Source of the DNA: CAYFKJ01 sp964401845
GTDB lineage: Bacteria; Pseudomonadota; Alphaproteobacteria; UBA2966
DNA length: 22,642 nucleotides
Direction: 5' to 3'
Assembly (NCBI GenBank): GCA_964401845.1
Contig: CAYOAD010000043.1
Coordinates: forward strand, 1 to 22,642
This document shows positions 1 through 6,600 of the stretch, piece after piece. The first letter of the stretch is position 1, and each line of letters opens with the position of its first letter. The notes below the pieces were generated by a model. That model was given only the letters and a program-made list of their open reading frames with translations. It was not told the DNA's origin and ran no database searches. Position numbers and translations under genes: made by a program.

Positions 1-41
1 AAACCTGCGCCAGAACCTCTCATAGGAACTGGACCACTTAA

Positions 42-98
42 CGGGGGCAGGTCAAAGAGGCCATCGGCTATCTCGCCAATCTGGAGGCACAGGTATGA
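42..98 (+). pseudogene. 3' tail of an unidentified upstream reading frame, possibly frameshifted
   Basis: An open frame reads V-K-E-A-I-G-Y-L-A-N-L-E-A-Q-V and stops at TGA 96-98, overlapping the ATG of the next gene in an ATGA arrangement typical of translationally coupled operon genes. The same frame has a TAA at 39-41, just before a run of five G at 43-47. The frame is therefore closed only 19 codons upstream. This could be the end of a real gene broken by an indel in the G run, or chance. The product cannot be identified from so little sequence. Confidence 0.25.
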
Positions 99-970
99 GC
101 AGCCCGATCATCCGCGACAAGCTTGAGAGCGGCGAATTTTTCTTCGCCCCCGGCATCCACGACATGATGGCGGCAGTGCTCGCCAACAAGGTGGGTTTCG
201 ACGTGGTCTACGGCACGGGCTACTGGCTGACGGCGTCGGCCTACGGATTGCCCGATGCCGGCATCGCCACCTACACTCAGATGCTAGACCGGGTTTCGAC
301 CCTAGCCCGCACCGCGGACGCCGCCGTCATCGCGGATGCCGATACCGGTTACGGCGGACTGCTGAACGTCCACCACACGGTGCGGGGCTACGAGGATGCC
401 GGTGTCACCGGCATTCAGATCGAGGATCAGGAATTTCCCAAGAAGTGCGGTCACACGCCAGGCAAGAAATGCGTGGCGCTGGAAGAAATGCTCGACAAGA
501 TCCGCGTCGCCTGCGAGGCCCGGCGCGATTCCCGCAACACGCTGATCATCGCCCGCACCGATATCCGCCAGGCCGAAGGTTTCGATGCCGCGGTCAAACG
601 CGGCGCTGCGTTCGCCGAGGCCGGCGCCGACATCGTCTTCGTCGAAGCCCTGGTCAGTGAAGACGAAATGCGCCGGGCGTGCGACGAGATCGACGCACCG
701 ATGATCGCCAATATGGCCGACGGCGGCGACACGCCGATCCGCTCGGCCGCGGAGTTGGCCGATATCGGCTACGCCTGCGCCATCTTTCCTGCCACGACGG
801 CGCTTTCCGCCAACTTCGCCATCGAAAAGGCATTGCACAATCTCAAGGAAACGGGCACGACCGCCAACGCGGACGTGCCGCTTTACGATTTCAAGGAGTT
901 CTGCAGCCTGATCGGTTTCGAGGACGTCTGGGCCTTCGATAAAAAATGGGCGCGCGGGGACGGCGATTAG
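95..970 (+). CDS. Isocitrate lyase/PEP mutase family protein (2-methylisocitrate lyase-like)
   Basis: The 291-residue product is a TIM-barrel enzyme of the isocitrate lyase/phosphoenolpyruvate mutase superfamily. These enzymes cleave or rearrange 2-hydroxy- or 2-oxo-dicarboxylates using Mg2+. Visible signatures are the metal-binding DADTGYG (81-87), E110-D111 in the IEDQ strand, the mobile-loop KKCGH with candidate catalytic Cys118, ARTD (153-156) and VFVEA around E184. The Cys loop favours a C-C lyase (methylisocitrate, dimethylmalate or oxaloacetate type) over a mutase. The length, about 290, matches PrpB-like lyases. It lacks neighbours of the methylcitrate cycle (no prpC or prpD), so PrpB itself is not supported. 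The start at 95 fits the ATGA overlap with the preceding frame. The gene ends 3 bp before the convergent TPR gene. Family assignment is secure, substrate is not. Confidence 0.9.
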   Translation: MSSPIIRDKLESGEFFFAPGIHDMMAAVLANKVGFDVVYGTGYWLTASAYGLPDAGIATYTQMLDRVSTLARTADAAVIADADTGYGGLLNVHHTVRGYEDAGVTGIQIEDQEFPKKCGHTPGKKCVALEEMLDKIRVACEARRDSRNTLIIARTDIRQAEGFDAAVKRGAAFAEAGADIVFVEALVSEDEMRRACDEIDAPMIANMADGGDTPIRSAAELADIGYACAIFPATTALSANFAIEKALHNLKETGTTANADVPLYDFKEFCSLIGFEDVWAFDKKWARGDGD

Positions 971-973
971 CGT

Positions 974-1426
974 TCAGCCACCCTTGGCCTCGATCATGGC
1001 TTTGAGGTCGTCGTATTCGTCGCAACCCCAAAAACAAGCTTTGTCGAGCACAGCCAGGCGTTCCCGCGCGAGCGCCATATTGCCGGTTTCAACATAAAGC
1101 TCGCCCAGGTATTCATTGGCGCCGAGGTGATCGGGATCGATCCTCAGGGCTTTCTTGTACTGCTTTATGGCGAGTTGGGTGTTGCCGAGCTTGCGGTTGC
1201 TGTAGCCCAGATAGTTCCAGGCATTGGCGTCGTTCGGCTTCGCGCCGACGACTTTCTGCAACAAGGGAATGGCCCGGGCAAATTTCTCTTTCTTCACCAA
1301 TTGCACGGCGGCGACGTAATTCGGATCACCTCGGTAGGTCGGCCGATCGTCCGAGGGATCAGCAAAGACCGCTGAAATCTGCAACGAAATGCAAAGAATG
1401 ACGGGTAGTATCAGTCTGAGGAACAT
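974..1426 (-). CDS. Exported tetratricopeptide-repeat protein
   Basis: This 150-residue protein has an N-terminal signal peptide: hydrophobic residues 2-21, with a likely cut after A22 in the VFA-DP context. About two to three TPR units follow (residues 36-67, 68-101 and 102-130), recognisable by W-N-Y-L-G-Y and A-N-E-Y-L-G-E-L. It ends in a Cys-x3-Cys segment (C131, C135: CFWGC followed by DEYDDLKAMI), seen in other small alphaproteobacterial TPR proteins. It is probably a periplasmic protein-interaction scaffold. The start at 1426 is chosen because a GGAGG lies 6 nt upstream and the signal peptide then begins at Met1. An in-frame ATG at 1465 would add 13 residues before the signal and has no Shine-Dalgarno. 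The gene stands alone, convergent with the preceding lyase. The partner is unknown. Confidence 0.8.
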   Translation of the reverse strand: MFLRLILPVILCISLQISAVFADPSDDRPTYRGDPNYVAAVQLVKKEKFARAIPLLQKVVGAKPNDANAWNYLGYSNRKLGNTQLAIKQYKKALRIDPDHLGANEYLGELYVETGNMALARERLAVLDKACFWGCDEYDDLKAMIEAKGG

Positions 1427-1432
1427 CTGCAA

Positions 1433-1437
1433 CCTCC
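1433..1437 (-). promoter_or_regulatory. Ribosome binding site that decides the TPR protein start
   Basis: The minus strand reads GGAGG with 6 nt to the ATG at 1424-1426. This places translation initiation at the signal-peptide methionine rather than at the in-frame ATG 39 bp upstream. Confidence 0.7.
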
Positions 1438-1543
1438 ATCGTGTTGCTGCTCGCCGGACCCCCATCGAATGCTTCCACCGGGGCTGCTTTTTGGCAAATC
1501 AAAGCCGTGTGAACGTGAAAAATAGGCGAATAAAGCAATTTTT

Positions 1544-1559
1544 TGTGACGCAGGTCACT
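1544..1559. promoter_or_regulatory. CRP/FNR-superfamily-like operator
   Basis: TGTGA-N6-TCACT lies in the divergent intergenic region between the TPR gene and the pentapeptide gene. It differs by one base from the symmetric CRP core TGTGA-N6-TCACA, and the central GTGAC-GCAG-GTCAC is a perfect dyad. It sits 90 bp before the pentapeptide gene start and about 118 bp from the TPR gene start, so either promoter could use it. No confident -35/-10 pair could be assigned. The site is seen; regulator identity is inference. Confidence 0.45.
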
Positions 1560-1648
1560 AACTAGGGATTGAAGAAGCGTTGAACATGCCGGTGTGATGC
1601 GGGTACCTTGGGCGGGTTACGTGTACAGCCAGCTAGAACGTTGATTTG

Positions 1649-3028
1649 ATGACTATGAACAACAAATCTGACATGGCGGCTGCAGGCACGGGGGGCAATG
1701 ACAGCGACTCGAGGTGGCGCAAGTTATCCGCCGAAGAGTTGGCAGAAGCCCTGCAAGGCCATGACGATTATCTCACCGACCCCAGCAAGGGGCGGCGCGC
1801 TGATCTGTCATTTTGCGACATTTCCGGGTTCGAACTGGTTAGCCGCGATCTGTCGGAAGCCGATCTTTCGGGCGCGCGTTTACGGCATGCCAACTTGCGT
1901 GGCGCAAATTTGAAAGGCGCCAACCTGTTTGCCTGTGACCTCACCGAGGTTGATTTGACTAGGGCCGACCTGACCGGCGCCGACCTGCGCGGCGCCTGTT
2001 TTCGGGCGGCGGTCCTCAACGACGCGATCCTGATCGAAGCCGACGCCCGGGAAGGCGTACTGGCGACGTCGGGCAGAACCGCCGATTTCAGCATCGTCAA
2101 GTTTGGCGAGGGCATCGCCGAACTGGACAGCGTCAGGGCCCAACGCGCAAACCTAAGCGGCGCCAGGCTTTCCAGTTCGTTGGTGGTCGAAGCGGATTTT
2201 ACCGATGCGATCCTGAAAAACGTCCAGTTCCAGCGCGCCGACCTGCGCAAGTGCAATCTTACCGGTGCGGATCTTTCCGGCGCTCAGCTCAATGATGCGG
2301 ACCTGTCGGAGGCCGTCCTGCACGGCACCGTCGCATTGGATGTCGACTGGTCCGGCGTCAAGCTGAAGGACACCGACCTGACCGGGGCCGCGATCGAGGC
2401 CGACGTCATGAAAAAGGGGCCCTTCTTCCGGGCCCGCAAAGCAGAACCGCTGACCAAGCTCGGAAAACCGCTGGCGGATGTTCTTATTGCCCACCGTGAC
2501 TGGGTGGAGAGCATGGGCAATCGCGGTGAAAAGGCCGATTTCACCAAGCTTGACCTTAGTGAGGCCGACCTGTCCGGCGCCAATCTTGCCACGGCCAACC
2601 TCACCAATGCCGTCCTGGCCGGAAACGACTTAAGCGGCGCCTTGATGTCGATGGCTGATCTGGTGACGGCGAATTGCGCCGGCGTCAATTTCAAAGGCGC
2701 AGATCTGCGGGGTGCCAAGTTGGACCGCACTGTTCTGATCGGCGCGGACCTGCAGGGGGCGTCGCTCAGTCCGCTGGTTATCGACCCGGTCGCCAAGGTC
2801 ACGTTTGCGACAAGTCTGACAAAGGCAAAACTCGCCGGCGCCAACCTGGCCGGCGCCGATCTGCGCGAGGCCAATCTCGAGGGGGCGGATCTCAGCGGCG
2901 CGGATCTGAGCAACGCGAAATTGGGCAAGGCCAATATGCGGTCGGCCAATCTGGAAGGAACGGTTATCCGGAACGCCCAGCTGACGGGCGCCGATTTGGC
3001 TGGCATTACGGGGACGCCCGTGCGCTAG
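1649..3028 (+). CDS. Pentapeptide-repeat protein with two repeat-helix blocks
   Basis: The roughly 459-residue protein is built from A(D/N)LxG-type pentapeptide repeats. Blocks lie at about residues 50-135, 165-250, 298-375 and 390-455, forming right-handed quadrilateral beta-helices. The two halves are separated by a non-repeat linker (about 252-296) containing KKGPFF and the segment HRDWVESMGNRGEKADF. The N-terminal 45 residues are acidic and non-repeat, with a helical SAEELAEALQGHDDYL stretch. There is no signal peptide or membrane segment, so it is probably cytoplasmic. Family members include DNA-gyrase-protecting mimics (Qnr, MfpA), but those are shorter and lack this linker, so no such role is claimed. 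ATGs at 1649 and 1655 and a TTG at 1646 are all possible starts. None has a good Shine-Dalgarno; 1649 is chosen arbitrarily. A small gene follows 11 bp later. Confidence 0.85.
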   Translation: MTMNNKSDMAAAGTGGNDSDSRWRKLSAEELAEALQGHDDYLTDPSKGRRADLSFCDISGFELVSRDLSEADLSGARLRHANLRGANLKGANLFACDLTEVDLTRADLTGADLRGACFRAAVLNDAILIEADAREGVLATSGRTADFSIVKFGEGIAELDSVRAQRANLSGARLSSSLVVEADFTDAILKNVQFQRADLRKCNLTGADLSGAQLNDADLSEAVLHGTVALDVDWSGVKLKDTDLTGAAIEADVMKKGPFFRARKAEPLTKLGKPLADVLIAHRDWVESMGNRGEKADFTKLDLSEADLSGANLATANLTNAVLAGNDLSGALMSMADLVTANCAGVNFKGADLRGAKLDRTVLIGADLQGASLSPLVIDPVAKVTFATSLTKAKLAGANLAGADLREANLEGADLSGADLSNAKLGKANMRSANLEGTVIRNAQLTGADLAGITGTPVR

Positions 3029-3039
3029 AATACCGCCGC

Positions 3040-3369
3040 ATGCCTGACGTCGTCGAAATATACATTTGCAAACCGGGCCAGGAACTCAAGCAGGGCCAAT
3101 TGGTCGTGTCGAACGACATCGGCAGCCGCGACGACGCCCGGGCGGATGCCGAGGACCGCTGTAACGGAAATCCGGGCATTGCCCGCATCGCTTACTACGC
3201 CATCAGCGAGAACGGCGATTTCAAGCCTTACTTTTCATTCACCAACCCGAACGCCCAGGCCGCACCGCAGGACGCCGGGGATGCGCCCAAGAAGAAAAAA
3301 ACGAAAAAGTCCAGGAAACCAGAGAAAAAAGGTCTGCTCAACAAGGTCTTGGATTTCTATCGCGAGTGA
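3040..3369 (+). CDS. Small hypothetical protein with lysine-rich tail, coupled to the pentapeptide gene
   Basis: The 109-residue protein is not recognised. Residues 1-75 look like a small folded domain (opening PDVVEIYICKPGQELKQGQL, then an acidic helix DDARADAEDRC, then ARIAYYAISENGDFKPYFSF). Residues 76-83 form an Ala/Pro/Asp hinge, and 84-97 are strongly basic with nine lysines. It closes with an amphipathic GLLNKVLDFYRE. The start is the ATG 11 bp after the pentapeptide stop. No Shine-Dalgarno is visible, so translation is probably coupled to the upstream gene. The basic tail could contact nucleic acid or acidic membrane, and the terminal helix could mediate docking; both are inference. 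The coding frame is supported by codon bias like its neighbours and by a candidate terminator directly after it. Confidence 0.7.
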   Translation: MPDVVEIYICKPGQELKQGQLVVSNDIGSRDDARADAEDRCNGNPGIARIAYYAISENGDFKPYFSFTNPNAQAAPQDAGDAPKKKKTKKSRKPEKKGLLNKVLDFYRE

Positions 3370-3373
3370 GGCG

Positions 3374-3401
3374 GGAACCGCTTAGGCGGCTCCTTGTTTT
3401 T
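3374..3401 (+). terminator. Candidate intrinsic terminator
   Basis: A hairpin GGA/TCC plus CCGC/GCGG (one A.C mismatch, loop TTAG, 3374-3393) is followed by TTGTTTTT. It begins 5 bp after the small-protein stop and overlaps the last codons of the convergent membrane-protein gene. It would end the pentapeptide transcript. The stem is short, so efficiency is uncertain. Confidence 0.5.
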
Positions 3402-3855
3402 GCGGCTGACGAATCACCTTCAGTAGCCAGAATATTACGCAGAACAGCCCGGTAAGGATGATCAGCGCAACCACCGCGGCGAGGCGTTTTCCGAACGCTG
3501 CATCCAGCGCGTAGCCTGGCTGCAAGAGATGCACGCAAAGCATCTGCACGGCCTGCAGGGACGCCGCTGCGCTCAACAGAATAGCGACGAAGGTGGATCC
3601 CCTGAGGGAACTCAGCACCATCGATTCGACGCTTTGTTGCTGGACGATGTGCAGGCGGTAGGCGCGCCAGTGGAAGGTGCAGAAGCCGATAATACCGATA
3701 ATCAGCCCCGCCCAGAAAATGGCGTTATCGTAGCTCAAGCCGTAGACGACCAGATTGAACAGGTCCTCGAACGGTTTGTAGAAGTATAGGAAAATCAGGA
3801 CGATTATGTAGATGATAAACCCGACCAGGGTCCAGAACCACTGCCACCCGCTCAT
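3382..3855 (-). CDS. Four-helix integral membrane protein, unknown function
   Basis: The 157-residue protein has four hydrophobic segments: about residues 6-27, 46-62, 88-112 and 124-146. A charged cytoplasmic-type loop HWRAYRLHIVQQQSVE follows helix 2, and the C-terminus KVIRQPQKQGAA is basic. No known family motif is recognised. GGAG occurs just upstream of the ATG, though the spacing of about 3 nt is short. It lies 78 bp downstream of the amidase stop on the same strand, so it could be the last gene of the membrane protein-amidase operon or have its own promoter. The 78 bp gap shows no clear terminator. Confidence 0.7.
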   Translation of the reverse strand: MSGWQWFWTLVGFIIYIIVLIFLYFYKPFEDLFNLVVYGLSYDNAIFWAGLIIGIIGFCTFHWRAYRLHIVQQQSVESMVLSSLRGSTFVAILLSAAASLQAVQMLCVHLLQPGYALDAAFGKRLAAVVALIILTGLFCVIFWLLKVIRQPQKQGAA

Positions 3856-3933
3856 GTTCTCCGCGTCCCCTGAATGATGCCGCCCGCAGTCCGCGCGCCT
3901 GTTGTTGTCACGACTTTACCTTACCAATTTGAA

Positions 3934-5349
3934 TCATTCCAGCACGGGTCGCGGTTCATGCCAAGCGGTGGCCCGTTCGTAGGCGTCGGCGATCTTGAGC
4001 AATTCCGCGTCCTCGTACCACTTACCCACCAGTTGCAGGCCGACCGGCAGGCCGCTTTCTGTAAAGCCGCACGGGACACTGATTGCAGGCTGCCCCGTGA
4101 AAACCGCGAGGCGAGTAAGCCGGGCGAGTTCCGCCGCACCGCCGACTTCGCGGCCGCGTGATTCCACCGTCCCCGTTTCGATCGAGACGGCCGGGATAGG
4201 GGATGTCGGCATAACGAGGGCGTCGACCTCGGTCATCAGCCCGGTCATCAGAGTGCGGACCTCATCCCGGTGATCCCGTGCCTTGAGGTAATCCCGGGCG
4301 CTTATATCGCGTCCCAAGAGCAGCCGGGCTTCAACCTCGGGACCCATCTCGCCCGGATGATCCCGCACATGATCTTCATGCACCGCGTAGGCCTCGGCCA
4401 GAGCCATGGTCGTCCAACTCTTCACCGCCTCGGCCGCAAACGGCACCGGCACCTCGCGGACCACGGCGCCCAGGCCGGTGAACACCTCTATGGCGCCGCG
4501 CACGCCGGCCTCGATGTCGGGGTGCAAGTCGTCGAAAAAAAAGTTTGAGGGCACGCCGATACGCAGGCCGTTGATATCGTCTCCCAGACCGGCGCTGTAA
4601 TCCTCGACCCGCGCTGCCGCCGTCTTGGGATCGTTGGCGTCGAAGCCTGCAATTGCCTGCAGCATGAGGGCGGCATCGCGCACGCTGCGCGTCAACGGAC
4701 CACCGTGGTCGAAGCTCTTGCACAAGGGGTAGATGCCGTGATTGCTGGCTAGTCCGAAGGTTTGCTTGAGGCCGACGACGCCGCACAGGCCGGCGGGCAG
4801 ACGGACGGAACCGCCGGTGTCGCTACCCATGGCGCCCGGCACCAACGACGCCGCCACCGCACAACCAGCACCGGCGCTCGACCCGCCGCAGCCTGCGTTT
4901 TGATCCCATGGATTGCGGGCCGAGCCGTGATGGGGGTTAATACCGGTCGGCCCGTAGGCGAATTCGTTGAGATTGAGCAGGCCGACGATGACGGCGCCGG
5001 CCGCCTTGAGCCGGGCGACGCTGGTGGCGTCGGGCACGCCCGGTTGTTCGCTGAATATCTTCGAGCCGCAGGTCCGCTCCATGCCCTCGACCTGAAACAG
5101 GTCCTTGATGCCCAGGGGCACGCCGTGCAGCGGGCCACGGTGCTGGCCCGCCATGATCTCCGCTTCGGCTTCTCTGGCGGCCGCCAGCGCCAAGTCGGGG
5201 TAGACCGAGAGAAAAGCGTTGAGCGTCCCGTTAAGCCGGTCGATGCGGTCGAGCGACGCCTCAACCGCCTCTACCGGTGACGCCTCGCGGCCGGCGATCG
5301 CCGCCGCCAACTCGGCGATGCCGAGGTCGGCAAGCGAGGCCGCCGTCAT
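3934..5349 (-). CDS. Amidase signature family hydrolase
   Basis: The 471-residue protein belongs to the amidase signature family, which hydrolyses carboxamides through a Ser-cisSer-Lys triad. The residues are visible: Lys82 in GIKD, the cis-Ser at S157 in GGSSAGA (155-161), and nucleophile S181 in GSDTGGS (175-181). Length and order match GatA-like amidases. No gatB or gatC lies nearby, and the C-terminal region is of the general catabolic type, so tRNA amidotransferase function is unlikely. The start at 5349 overlaps the stop of the upstream membrane-protein gene (ATGA), indicating translational coupling. An open frame continues far upstream to 6309, but that part is antisense to, or overlaps, the membrane-protein gene and shows no homology. 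Substrate cannot be read; a link to the PLP and 2-hydroxy acid enzymes of the window is inference. Confidence 0.92.
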   Translation of the reverse strand: MTAASLADLGIAELAAAIAGREASPVEAVEASLDRIDRLNGTLNAFLSVYPDLALAAAREAEAEIMAGQHRGPLHGVPLGIKDLFQVEGMERTCGSKIFSEQPGVPDATSVARLKAAGAVIVGLLNLNEFAYGPTGINPHHGSARNPWDQNAGCGGSSAGAGCAVAASLVPGAMGSDTGGSVRLPAGLCGVVGLKQTFGLASNHGIYPLCKSFDHGGPLTRSVRDAALMLQAIAGFDANDPKTAAARVEDYSAGLGDDINGLRIGVPSNFFFDDLHPDIEAGVRGAIEVFTGLGAVVREVPVPFAAEAVKSWTTMALAEAYAVHEDHVRDHPGEMGPEVEARLLLGRDISARDYLKARDHRDEVRTLMTGLMTEVDALVMPTSPIPAVSIETGTVESRGREVGGAAELARLTRLAVFTGQPAISVPCGFTESGLPVGLQLVGKWYEDAELLKIADAYERATAWHEPRPVLE

Positions 5350-6461
5350 GCAGCGGCCTCCGGAATCGCCGCAACCAGCAGGATCGCGTAGAGGATCATG
5401 AAAATAACGTCTTTGGCTGTTGCCGCCGCCTGGCTTGGGCTGGCGCGACTGGCCAGCCGGATTGTGATTGCGAGCACGCAGAAGATGATGGCCAGGCCGA
5501 AGAAGGGCCAGATCGTGCTCCACCAGGAGATTTCCGCCGGGATTTCCACTGATTGCACGAACCGCCAAATCAACAACAGGATCGGTAACGCGATCAGGTA
5601 GAGGTGGAGAACCAGGAAACGGTAACGTGTGACCTTGCGGTCCAATATCCAAAAAACGAAAAGGAAGGCGAAGACGTTGAGGAAATCCCAAAACATCGCT
5701 TCGTATTTTTCGCCCGCACCCGATTGGACCAGGTTGAGGTAGCTCAGAATGAACAGGAAAACCAGGGCGTCGCAGTAAATCCATTCGCGAATCGTCTCGC
5801 CCGGTCCCTTGACGTTCCAGGCGCGGCTGGCCTTGTCGAACAGCATCACCAGAGCAACCACCAGCCCGGCCGGATAGATCAGATTGACCATCAGTGCGTA
5901 CTGATCGGCTTTCGGGACCCATGACCAATTCAGGATCAGGAATGCCGCGCCCAGGCCCAGCAATCCGATCAGCCGGGCGGCTGAAGGCGTTTCGAAACTG
6001 GCCGTCGGCGCCGCCGCGGAGGCGCCTTCGGCGGACCCGGGTGCCACAGGGGCCGCTCCGACGGCTGCCGCCACCGAGGGTGTTTGGGCCGAGCGCCGAT
6101 GCTGGGCAACGCGCCAGAACACGACGATCAAAAAGACGATCAACAATGCTGCGGCGATCACCGCCATAACGATGAAAAAGGTCAGTGACCGGGCATCGGT
6201 TTGCCATTCGGTCGGCGCGGTTCCGGGAATCGTGCCGGGCGGAAACTGCCAGAACAACAACAGCACGGCGACAATGACAACCGCGCCCGCCAGGACGAAT
6301 TCGTACCACTGCGGGGTATAGGCTGCCGCCGGGGACCCTTCCGCGCCGCCGCCTGCCGTACGCCGGGCATAGCGCGAAATCAGAAATATCAGAAACGCCA
6401 GGATGCCGATGACGGCGATGGCGATCATGATTTCCAGGAAGGCCGCTGATCTTTCGTCCAC
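5346..6461 (-). CDS. Multi-pass membrane protein, unknown function
   Basis: The 371-residue protein has about nine to ten hydrophobic segments. Three come in the first 125 residues (MIAIAVIGILAFLIFLISRY; YEFVLAGAVVIVAVLLLFW; FFIVMAVIAAALLIVFLIVVFW). An Ala/Pro-rich cytoplasmic-type linker follows (about 130-165), then six or seven more helices. No enzyme motif or named family is recognised. The GTG start at 6461 is chosen because GGGGG lies 6 nt upstream. An internal ATG at 6428 lacks such a site and would start inside helix 1. A longer in-frame extension to 7127 is antisense to larA and is rejected. It overlaps the amidase by 4 bp, so the two are one operon; it could be a transporter or a partner for the amidase substrate. 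That is inference. Confidence 0.75.
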   Translation of the reverse strand: MDERSAAFLEIMIAIAVIGILAFLIFLISRYARRTAGGGAEGSPAAAYTPQWYEFVLAGAVVIVAVLLLFWQFPPGTIPGTAPTEWQTDARSLTFFIVMAVIAAALLIVFLIVVFWRVAQHRRSAQTPSVAAAVGAAPVAPGSAEGASAAAPTASFETPSAARLIGLLGLGAAFLILNWSWVPKADQYALMVNLIYPAGLVVALVMLFDKASRAWNVKGPGETIREWIYCDALVFLFILSYLNLVQSGAGEKYEAMFWDFLNVFAFLFVFWILDRKVTRYRFLVLHLYLIALPILLLIWRFVQSVEIPAEISWWSTIWPFFGLAIIFCVLAITIRLASRASPSQAAATAKDVIFMILYAILLVAAIPEAAA

Positions 6462-6498
6462 TTGTTTCCCCCGGTCTTTCCGGTCTCTGCCGAATTTT

Positions 6499-6545
6499 GT
6501 CCGGGTGAGGCTATCACCGGTCCGGGAAGCTGTCGATTCCCGGAC
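6499..6545. promoter_or_regulatory. Triple GTCCGGG element in the divergent promoter upstream of larA
   Basis: GTCCGGG occurs at 6499-6505 and 6520-6526 in direct orientation, start-to-start 21 bp. It appears inverted as CCCGGAC at 6539-6545. The last two form a perfect 9-bp dyad (GTCCGGGAA, 8-nt spacer, TTCCCGGAC, 6520-6545). Spacing near two helical turns puts the elements on one DNA face. The region lies between divergent genes starting at 6461 and 6601, so an operator is likely; the binding protein is unknown. Confidence 0.45.
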
Positions 6546-6600
6546 TCCGCCAGCCGATTGGGGTATAAACGAATACCTTGAAGGTCCGAGGAAAACGGCT

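Noticed and set aside
95..970. prpB of a methylcitrate cycle
   Set aside because: The family fits but no prpC, prpD or propionate regulator is adjacent, so the specific name is not supported.
2284..3006. Minus-strand frame of 240 codons opposite the pentapeptide gene
   Set aside because: Its repetitive Ser/Ala/Arg/Pro composition is the mirror of the pentapeptide repeats, so it is a shadow frame.
3934..5349. gatA, glutamyl-tRNA(Gln) amidotransferase subunit A
   Set aside because: No gatB or gatC is nearby and the operon partner is a membrane protein, so a general amidase is safer.
5350..6309. N-terminal extension of the amidase
   Set aside because: It runs through another frame of the membrane-protein gene and contains low-complexity Arg/Gly/Pro. 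The amidase homology starts at 5349.
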